In this document: one piece after another, positions 1 to 6,046 of the stretch | Numbering within the stretch: position 1 is the first letter of the stretch | How the letters are laid out: every line of letters starts with the position of its first letter | Assembly: GCA_003972865.1 (NCBI GenBank) | Contig: QOAX01000171.1 | Location: 1-7,549, forward strand | Length of the DNA: 7,549 nucleotides | Reading direction: 5' to 3' | DNA from: Verrucomicrobiota bacterium | GTDB taxonomy: Bacteria > Verrucomicrobiota > Verrucomicrobiia > Limisphaerales > UBA1096 | Translations under genes and position numbers: made by a program | Notes under the pieces: model-generated | Told to the model about the DNA's origin: nothing | What the model saw: the letters and a program-made list of their open reading frames with translations, nothing else | Databases searched by the model: none

Positions 1-911
1 GTCACGTTTGTTGACAATGTATTTTTGTAGGTCTCCATCGTTTTGAGGAACTCGTAAAACTCGCGGGACTCGGGGCTTTGGTTGAAGGCTTCGGCGTAAA
101 TATCCACTGCCTTTGCGTCGGCTTTGCCCTTGATTTGTTGTTGCTTCAGGTAGGCTTCGGAGGCGATCCGCTTGAGCTCACGCTGCTGCGCCCCCTGGAT
201 TTTGGCGGCCTCGCCCAGGCCCTCCGAACGAAACTTCATGGCGATGCGGGCGCGCTCGGTAATCATGCGTTCGAAGATTTTCAACCGGACTTCCTGCGAG
301 TAATTGATCCGCTTGAACCGAAAGTCGAGCAACTCGATGCCAAACTCCTCCTTGAGGTTTGGCCCGGCATTGTCGAGCACCTGCTTCGCCAGCGCCGAGC
401 GACCCCGCTGGAACGGCTTCAACTGGGATTCGTCATCGAGCACCTCGGTCTCATCGACAACGGCCTCGCGTTGCCGCGAGCGGATGACCTCGACGAGATC
501 GTTCGCGGCGACAACAATCCGAGCCTCGCCGTCAAGAATGTCGTCGAGCCGCTGCTGGGCACCGACCTCGTTCCGCACTTTCTCGAAGAACAGCTTGGCA
601 TCCACGATGCGCCAACGTGCGTAGGTGTCGATGAAGATGAACAGCTTGTCCTTGGTGGTCACCTGGTTGGGATCGCCGTCCCACTCGAGGTAGCGTTTCT
701 CAAACGCATGCACTTCGTTGATGAATGGAATTCGAAAATAGAGGCCGGCTTCATCCTTGTCGGGACCGTTGATGGGACCGCGGACAATTTTACCGAACTG
801 GGTGACAAATACCTGCTTGGTTTCATCGACAATGTACACTGATTTGTTGATCGTGATGACCACGATGATAAGCAGGATTCCGATCAAAACTGAGGTAAGT
901 TGCTTAAACAT
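1..911 (-). CDS. hflC: HflC, SPFH-family FtsH modulator (3' end beyond window)
   Basis: HflC pairs with HflK in the inner membrane; in E. coli the two form a cage around the FtsH protease and modulate its activity. I translated 303 codons from the ATG at 911 to the window edge and found no stop, so the C-terminus is missing. E. coli HflC is about 334 residues, so roughly 30 are expected outside. One N-terminal membrane segment spans residues 4-21, followed by the SPFH domain; GLYFRIPFI (57-64) matches the 'GLHFKIPFI' of E. coli HflC. A charged helical stretch (about 205-275) with RIAMKFRSEG and KGKADAKAVDIYAEAF is the usual HflC coiled coil, and METYKNTLS (292-300) matches the conserved end of the family. 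Residues 146-190 form an insertion with an acidic patch (DETEVLDDES). The start is supported by a strong ribosome binding site and by the TGATG overlap with hflK, which implies translational coupling. Confidence 0.93.
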   Translation of the reverse strand, partial: MFKQLTSVLIGILLIIVVITINKSVYIVDETKQVFVTQFGKIVRGPINGPDKDEAGLYFRIPFINEVHAFEKRYLEWDGDPNQVTTKDKLFIFIDTYARWRIVDAKLFFEKVRNEVGAQQRLDDILDGEARIVVAANDLVEVIRSRQREAVVDETEVLDDESQLKPFQRGRSALAKQVLDNAGPNLKEEFGIELLDFRFKRINYSQEVRLKIFERMITERARIAMKFRSEGLGEAAKIQGAQQRELKRIASEAYLKQQQIKGKADAKAVDIYAEAFNQSPESREFYEFLKTMETYKNTLSTNV

Positions 912-1891
912 CACTTGGCCTCCTGGTTCAGGTTTAACAGTGGAAGCAAGCCCTTGGCCTCGGTATCCATAATAATTTTTCGGGGCCCGGTGGCGAGCAC
1001 CTCGTTTAACGTCTCGAGATAAATCCGCGTCCGGGTGACCTCGGGCGCCTTTTGGTAGGCGCTGAAAACCTGCCTGAACAGATCGGCGTCACCCTGCGCC
1101 TCGTTGACCCGCTGCACCGCGTAGCCCTCGGCCTCCTCGACCGTTCTCTCGGCTTCACCGTCCGCCTTGGGGACAACCTCGTTGTACTTCGCCTGGGCGG
1201 TGTTAATGGTTGCCGAGTATTCCTGCTGTGCCTCGTTGACATCGTTCCACGACGCCTTGACGGACTCGGGCGGGTTGACGTCCTGCAAAATCACCTTGTC
1301 GAGATTGATGCCCAACTCATACTGAGTCGACAACGCCTGCAACTTCTCTTTCACTTCCTGCTGAATCTCACTGCGCCCGGAGGTGAGCACCTCGTTGATC
1401 GTACGATCGCCGATGACCTCGCGCATGATCGCCTCGTTCATCGCGCGGAACGTCTCGGTCGCGTTGCGCACTTTGAAGAGATAATTGTATGCGTCGGAAA
1501 CCATGTACTGTGTGGACCACTGGACATCAGCGATGTTGAGGTCGCCGGTGACAATGAGGGATGCATCAGCCTGGCCGCTACTCCTGGGCGAATAACGGGT
1601 GCGGGTCCCGGGAGTTTGCGTGGTGAATCCAAACTCCAGTTTGTGCACCGTGGTGACCTCGACGATCGTCACCCGGTCGATGCCAAACGGCAGTTTGAAG
1701 TGCAGGCCCTGCTCGGTGACCGGCGCGCCGGTGTACCTGCCCAGGCGGAGGACAATCGCCTCCTCGCGGGGATCGACCTTGTAAAAACTGGTCGTCACCC
1801 CGAAGCCGACCAGCAGCACCACCACCCCGCCGACGATCAACTTGTTGATGATGGCGGGGTTGATTCGTATTTCGTTGGGAAAATCAACCAT
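911..1891 (-). CDS. hflK: HflK, SPFH-family FtsH modulator
   Basis: This is the HflK partner of HflC, a membrane-anchored SPFH protein expected to face the periplasm and to regulate FtsH. The 326 residues contain one membrane segment (about 17-35), an SPFH core (about 38-205) and a coiled-coil region (about 215-285), then a conserved end. Diagnostic stretches are VDPREEAIVLRLGRY (39-53), GLHFKLPFGIDRV (62-74), VIGDRTINEVLTSGR (159-173), NPPESVKASWNDV (206-218) and EVTRTRIYLETLNEVL (284-299), each with a clear counterpart in E. coli HflK. The protein is shorter than the E. coli form (419 residues), mainly because only about 16 residues precede the membrane segment where E. coli has a long glycine-rich cytoplasmic tail. 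The start is certain at the upstream side: an in-frame TGA lies two codons before the ATG. No Shine-Dalgarno sequence precedes it. The stop overlaps the hflC start by one base. Confidence 0.95.
   Translation of the reverse strand: MVDFPNEIRINPAIINKLIVGGVVVLLVGFGVTTSFYKVDPREEAIVLRLGRYTGAPVTEQGLHFKLPFGIDRVTIVEVTTVHKLEFGFTTQTPGTRTRYSPRSSGQADASLIVTGDLNIADVQWSTQYMVSDAYNYLFKVRNATETFRAMNEAIMREVIGDRTINEVLTSGRSEIQQEVKEKLQALSTQYELGINLDKVILQDVNPPESVKASWNDVNEAQQEYSATINTAQAKYNEVVPKADGEAERTVEEAEGYAVQRVNEAQGDADLFRQVFSAYQKAPEVTRTRIYLETLNEVLATGPRKIIMDTEAKGLLPLLNLNQEAK
919..924 (-). promoter_or_regulatory. Strong Shine-Dalgarno site for hflC
   Basis: The minus strand reads AGGAGG seven bases before the hflC ATG. 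It lies inside the last codons of hflK (Gln-Glu-Ala-Lys). It fixes the hflC start and is the only textbook Shine-Dalgarno sequence at a gene start in this window. Confidence 0.85.
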
Positions 1892-1909
1892 GACTCAAGG
1901 AGCCGAGTC
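1892..1909 (-). other. Small inverted repeat directly before the hflK start codon
   Basis: On the minus strand GACTC and GAGTC flank an eight-base middle, and the right arm abuts the hflK ATG. Two further G-U pairs could extend the five Watson-Crick pairs and leave a CUCC loop. It sits where the ribosome binding site should be, in the 45-base gap between the symporter stop and hflK. No U-run follows, so it is not an intrinsic terminator. It may be fortuitous at this length. The rest of the gap (1910-1936) holds nothing recognisable. Confidence 0.35.
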
Positions 1910-1936
1910 TGCTGGCTGCGAGGGGCGGTGGCGAGT

Positions 1937-3529
1937 TTAATCGCTCTTCCGGCCAAAAATCTGCGAAGCCCCCAAGCCGATGAGGAAGATCGACAGCGTG
2001 CCGATGACCGATGTCATGTGCGCGTGGAACGGGCTCCGCAGCCACGCAAGGTCGCCGGTCAACCCGGTCGAAAACGTCAACCAAAGAATCACCAGCAAAC
2101 CCACCGTCGCGCCCGTGACGGCCCCGGCGTTGTTGGCGCGGCGGCTGATAAAACCCAGCAAAAACAGCCCCAGCATTCCGCCGGCAAACACGCCGCTGAT
2201 CTTCCACCACACGTCGAGAATGCTCTCCACGCCGATTATCGCCAGCGCGACGCCGGTGCCGATGCCCCCCCAAACAACCGTCATCACCCGCAGGAATCGC
2301 AGGCTCTGCGCCTCGTCGGCGTCCGGCCTGAACCAGCGCCGGTAAAAATCCTGCAGCGCAATCGTCGAGGAACTGTTCAGGCTCGTGTCGATGCTGCTCA
2401 TCGCGGCGGCGAACAATGCCGCAATCAACAATCCGGCCAAGCCGGCGGGTATTTTGTTTGCGATGAAATGCGGCAGCACCTTGTCGCCGTAATCGCCTGG
2501 CTGCATCCCGCTGGCCAGGCGCTTGGCTTCCGCGAGCGCCTCGGGCGAGCCCTTGGCCAAGCCGGGTGAGTCGGCGGTGACCTGCTCGATGGCCTTGTCC
2601 ATCTTCACCTGCTCCAAAAATTCGGGGTTCACCTCGTAATAGGAAAACAGGATCGACCCGATGAAAAAGAACATCAGCGCCACCGGGATATAAATCAACG
2701 AGCCGAACCACACCGAGCGGCCAGCCGCCTTGTCCGACTCGGCAGCGTGGTAGCGCTGCACAAAATTCTGGTCGATGCCGAAGTTGGTGAGGTTCATCAC
2801 AATGCCGTACATCAGGATGACCCAAAAAGTGGACGACGCGAGGCTTGGCCCGAAATCGCCCAAGCTGAATTTATCCGCCTCGTTGGCCAAGTGGATCGCC
2901 TGCCCGGGCCCCTCCGGCATGTCGGTCAAAATCACGATGACCACCACGGCGGCTCCCAGGGTTAGGATGACGCTCTGGATGGCATCGGTCCAGATCACCG
3001 CCTCGATGCCGCCCATCAGCGTGTACAGCGTCACGGCAAAACCGGAGACGATAATGATCGCCGCGATGTCCCAGCCGGTCAGCGCGTGCAGCCCGACCGC
3101 CACGCCGAACATGATCGTCCCCACCCGCGTAACCTGTGTGAGCAGATAACAGACGACTGCATAAACGCGCGCCCACGGGCCGAAGCGCGCCTCCAGATGC
3201 TCGTACGCCGACAGGCCAGCGTGCCGGCGGTAAAACGGCACGAACCATTTCACCGAAATGAACGCCGCGATCGGCAGCGACAGGCTGAAAACAAAGCCGT
3301 TCCAGTTCGAGCCGTACGCCTGACCGGGCACACCGATGAACGTGTTGCTGCTCAGGTACGTGCCGAAGATCGACAGGCCAACCACCCAGCCCGGCAGTGA
3401 GCGGTTGGCCACGGTGAATCCCTCGACCGTGCCGCTGCGTTTGCGGAAATAAAAACCGGCGCCGATCAGCAGCGCGAAATAAACGAAGAGGACAACGATG
3501 TCCGGGGTTCGCAGCGCGGCCAGTATCAT
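1937..3529 (-). CDS. Sodium:solute symporter (SSS/SLC5-type transporter)
   Basis: This 530-residue inner-membrane transporter most likely couples Na+ entry to uptake of an organic solute such as a sugar. It has about 13 hydrophobic segments, the first at residues 10-28. Family marks include EGFTVANRSLPGW (36-48), LSIFGTYLSSNTFIG (52-66, the broken first core helix), LYTLMGGIEAVIWTDAIQ (168-185) and DQNFVQRYHAAES (253-265). AAMSSIDTSLNSSSTI (375-390) carries the two adjacent serines (378, 379) at the position of the Na2 sodium site of vSGLT-like proteins, so sodium binding looks intact. Residues about 300-352 form a hydrophilic loop between two core helices. The ATG overlaps the sulfatase TGA as ATGA; an AAGG seven bases upstream is a weak ribosome site, so coupled translation is likely. 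Its position after a sulfatase suggests uptake of a desulfated sugar or related product, but substrate cannot be read from the sequence. Confidence 0.95.
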   Translation of the reverse strand: MILAALRTPDIVVLFVYFALLIGAGFYFRKRSGTVEGFTVANRSLPGWVVGLSIFGTYLSSNTFIGVPGQAYGSNWNGFVFSLSLPIAAFISVKWFVPFYRRHAGLSAYEHLEARFGPWARVYAVVCYLLTQVTRVGTIMFGVAVGLHALTGWDIAAIIIVSGFAVTLYTLMGGIEAVIWTDAIQSVILTLGAAVVVIVILTDMPEGPGQAIHLANEADKFSLGDFGPSLASSTFWVILMYGIVMNLTNFGIDQNFVQRYHAAESDKAAGRSVWFGSLIYIPVALMFFFIGSILFSYYEVNPEFLEQVKMDKAIEQVTADSPGLAKGSPEALAEAKRLASGMQPGDYGDKVLPHFIANKIPAGLAGLLIAALFAAAMSSIDTSLNSSSTIALQDFYRRWFRPDADEAQSLRFLRVMTVVWGGIGTGVALAIIGVESILDVWWKISGVFAGGMLGLFLLGFISRRANNAGAVTGATVGLLVILWLTFSTGLTGDLAWLRSPFHAHMTSVIGTLSIFLIGLGASQIFGRKSD

Positions 3530-6046
3530 TTCCCTGCCTTGGCTGCAACGTAACCCGGCTGCGGCGTGGCGCTGGCAGTGACGTCATTGCGCCATGCCTC
3601 GAGCGCCGCCGCCATCCGCTTGGCCCGGTCGGGATGCCGCTTGGCCAGATTGGTCGACTCAGCGAGATCGGTCTTCAGGTTGAACAACCCGCCCCCCTTC
3701 GGGCTTGCAACGTACTTCCAATGCCCGTCCCGCACCGCCTGGCCTTTCCAAAAGAACTGTCGTTGGCCAAGCGACTTACCCTCAAGCAACACAGGGCGAA
3801 GGCTCACGCCGTCGAGCCGGTGCCCCTTGGGCGTCTTGGCCACGGCGAGGTCGAGCATCGTCGGCATGAGATCCAGCGAGATGACCATCTCGTCGCTCAC
3901 TTGGCCCGGCGCGATTCTGCCCGGCCACCAGGCGATGCCTGGCACGCGGTGGCCCCCCTCCCACACCGTCCCCTTTTTGCCGCGCAACGGAAACCGGTAG
4001 CCCTCCGGTCCCCCCATGTAGGCATGGCCGTTGTCGGAGCAGAAAATCACGAGCGTATTTTTCTCGAGCTTCAACTCGATCAACTTGTCGAGCACCTGGC
4101 CGACGCACTCGTCCATCGCGGTCATCATCTGCACGTATGCTTCCTCGACCGGGGTTTTCTTTTTACCGCGATCCTTTTTCGGGCCACGCTGGACCGGGCT
4201 GCCCGGCCCTTGGAATGGCGAATGCACCGCCTCGTGCGCCACGTACAGGCAGAACGGCCAGGCCTTGTTTTCGTCGATGAACCGCAGCGCGTGCCGCGTG
4301 ATCAGGTGCGTCGAGTAGCCCTCCTCCTCGACCGTCTCAAGGCCGTTCCACCAGTCGTACACCTCCATCCGATCGTAGTGCGACAGGTAGTCGATGTTGC
4401 CGCTGACAAACCCGCGAAACTCCGCAAAGCCGTGGTGCATCGGGTTGAACTTTTTTTTGTAGCCGAGATGCCACTTGCCGTAGATGGCCGAAGTGTAGCC
4501 GGCCTTGGCCAGCAGTTCCGGAAAAGTGTGCTCGCTCACCCATAGACCACGATGATGATCCGGCACCTTGGGATCGGCATTGATGACCGACGGCACGCCG
4601 GCGCGTTCCTGATAACGACCGGTCAGCAACCCGGCGCGCGTTGGGCTGCACACCACACCGCTGGAGTGGTAGTCGGTGAAGCGCATCCCCTCGCGGGCCA
4701 TGCGATCGAGGTGTGGTGTCTTGAGCCAGCCGCCGTAGGCGCTGGTCGCGTTGTACCCCATGTCGTCCGCCATGATGACGACAAAGTTCGGCTTGGCGGC
4801 GTTGGCGCTCAACAGTGCCAGCATCGTGCAAAACAGGCTGAGGGTTTTTTTCATCACAAATTCAGTTGCGGCCCTGCTCGGTGAGGAAGCGGATCAAATC
4901 GCGCAATGGCCCGCGCTTCAAGCCCGCAGTGAGACCGGCTGTCATGGCACTGCCAATCTGCGCTTGAGTGCTGACCTCGTCGCGCGGAATCCGGATCGTT
5001 CCCGGTTGGCTGAGCGGCCGCAGGAACACATCGTCTGAGCGCGACCGCTGCTCGTAGCCCATATGCACGGCGCCTGTTTTCAGGGTCACCCGCGTCAGGC
5101 TGTATCCCTCCTTCACGTGGCGCCCCGGCCAAAGCACCTCCTCGATGATCCGCTCGGTGCTGAGCGTGTTGCCGATCGTGTCGAGTTCCGGCCCGATGAA
5201 CGGGATGCCGCCATTCGTCGCCGGGCCGATTTTATGGCACACCGCGCAACCGGCCGCCTGAAACACCCGGCGGCCGTTCGCGGCGTCGCCCTCCGCCGAC
5301 TCGCGGGCCAAGGCCACGACAAACTCCGCGCTGTAAGCCGGCACGGTGTTTTCAATGCCGGCCGCCCGGCTCAGGTGATTCATCAACTCCGCTTCGCTGC
5401 TGCCAAGTGACTGCAGCTTGGCCAAGGCCGCAGCCGCCGGAGCGGCTCCGAGTTCGCGCTTGGCCAAGGCGGCTGTCAGCGCCCTGCCGCCGCCCTCGCG
5501 ATTTACAAACGGCGACAGTACGCCGGATGTCGCTTGGCCAAGCGCCAGCAACGCCGCGCCGTGAGCCGCCGCCGCGCTCATGTCCAAACGACTCAGGCTG
5601 TCGAGCGCGGCCAGCTTCAACTCCTCCGTCACATCGCCGGAATCGATCAACCCGGCCAAGCGCCGGATGTCATTGCCACCCAGTTGGCCAAGCGCCCGAA
5701 CCGCGGCAAGGCGAACAGCGTGCGGCACTCCCGGGTTGTCTGCCAGCACCGTGACATCGTCGTGCAGTTCCCCCACCCGCCATCGGCCGATCAAGCCAAG
5801 CGCGATCCCGCTCAACTCCGCTTGGCCTTCTTGCAAGGCCGGGCGAAGGATCGCCGCCAAGTCGCCCTCCGGCCTCGCGACGCGAGCGGAATCGCGCAAC
5901 GCCGCCCACGCAAGGGTTTGGCTGTTGCGTGTTTTGTGGAAGCCCGGCTCGAGGATCGCCCGCAATTCGTTCGGCCCGCCGAGGCTGGCGATGCCCTGAA
6001 AAAATCCCTTGAGCCCCTCGGCATGGATCGCGTCGGACTTGGCCAA
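2553..6046. repeat. Eight dispersed copies of the palindrome TTGGCCAA
   Basis: Exact copies start at 2553, 2883, 3763, 5418, 5460, 5534, 5684 and 6039. All lie inside coding sequence. Five are read as Leu-Ala-Lys or Leu-Ala-Asn (TTG GCC AAR/AAC) and three as Leu-Gly-Gln (CTT GGC CAA), so two codon phases are used. With about 60% GC, roughly 0.1 copies would be expected in the window. I also count about 19 half matches (TTGGCC or GGCCAA only). The word contains TGGCCA and GGCC, both targets of known restriction-modification types, but nothing here links it to such a system. Confidence 0.7.
3526..4854 (-). CDS. Secreted formylglycine-dependent sulfatase (arylsulfatase type)
   Basis: The enzyme hydrolyses sulfate esters, probably on sugars or polysaccharides, in the periplasm or outside the cell. 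Counting from the ATG at 4854 (442 residues), residues 1-19 are a signal peptide with a likely cut after Ala-Asn-Ala and no lipobox. The catalytic signature CSPTRAGLLTGR begins at Cys69, the residue oxidised to formylglycine. Other expected active-site residues are present: Asp30-Asp31 in MADDMGYN, Lys127 and His129 in GKWHLG, His207 in VAHEAVH, Asp274-Asn275 in SDNGH, and Lys294 in RGKKGTVWEGG. Length fits a complete single-domain sulfatase. A lysine-rich insert lies at about 223-235. A GTG directly before the ATG could add one residue; I prefer the ATG. No clear ribosome site precedes it, but the upstream stop is seven bases away, so coupling is likely. The exact sulfatase subfamily and substrate are not determined. 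Activity would require a maturation enzyme (anSME or FGE) encoded elsewhere. Confidence 0.95.
   Translation of the reverse strand: MKKTLSLFCTMLALLSANAAKPNFVVIMADDMGYNATSAYGGWLKTPHLDRMAREGMRFTDYHSSGVVCSPTRAGLLTGRYQERAGVPSVINADPKVPDHHRGLWVSEHTFPELLAKAGYTSAIYGKWHLGYKKKFNPMHHGFAEFRGFVSGNIDYLSHYDRMEVYDWWNGLETVEEEGYSTHLITRHALRFIDENKAWPFCLYVAHEAVHSPFQGPGSPVQRGPKKDRGKKKTPVEEAYVQMMTAMDECVGQVLDKLIELKLEKNTLVIFCSDNGHAYMGGPEGYRFPLRGKKGTVWEGGHRVPGIAWWPGRIAPGQVSDEMVISLDLMPTMLDLAVAKTPKGHRLDGVSLRPVLLEGKSLGQRQFFWKGQAVRDGHWKYVASPKGGGLFNLKTDLAESTNLAKRHPDRAKRMAAALEAWRNDVTASATPQPGYVAAKAGK

Noticed and set aside
78..842. A 254-codon plus-strand open frame at the left end
   Set aside because: It is the complement of hflC, whose minus-strand frame is open through the whole region and matches the SPFH family. 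The plus-strand product matches nothing I recognise.
1892..1936. Possible terminator or promoter between the symporter and hflK
   Set aside because: There is no stem followed by a U-run and no convincing -35/-10 pair. A TTGACC upstream in the symporter has no matching -10 box.
1052..2569. A 505-codon open frame on the plus strand
   Set aside because: It runs antisense across hflK and the symporter, both with clear family matches, and its product is rich in Arg, Gln, His and Pro with no recognisable domain. It is an effect of GC-rich third positions.
1884..2825. A 313-codon minus-strand frame overlapping the symporter
   Set aside because: It lies in a different frame of the symporter gene, which has clear membrane segments and sodium-site residues. 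The alternative product is Arg/Gly-rich with no domain.
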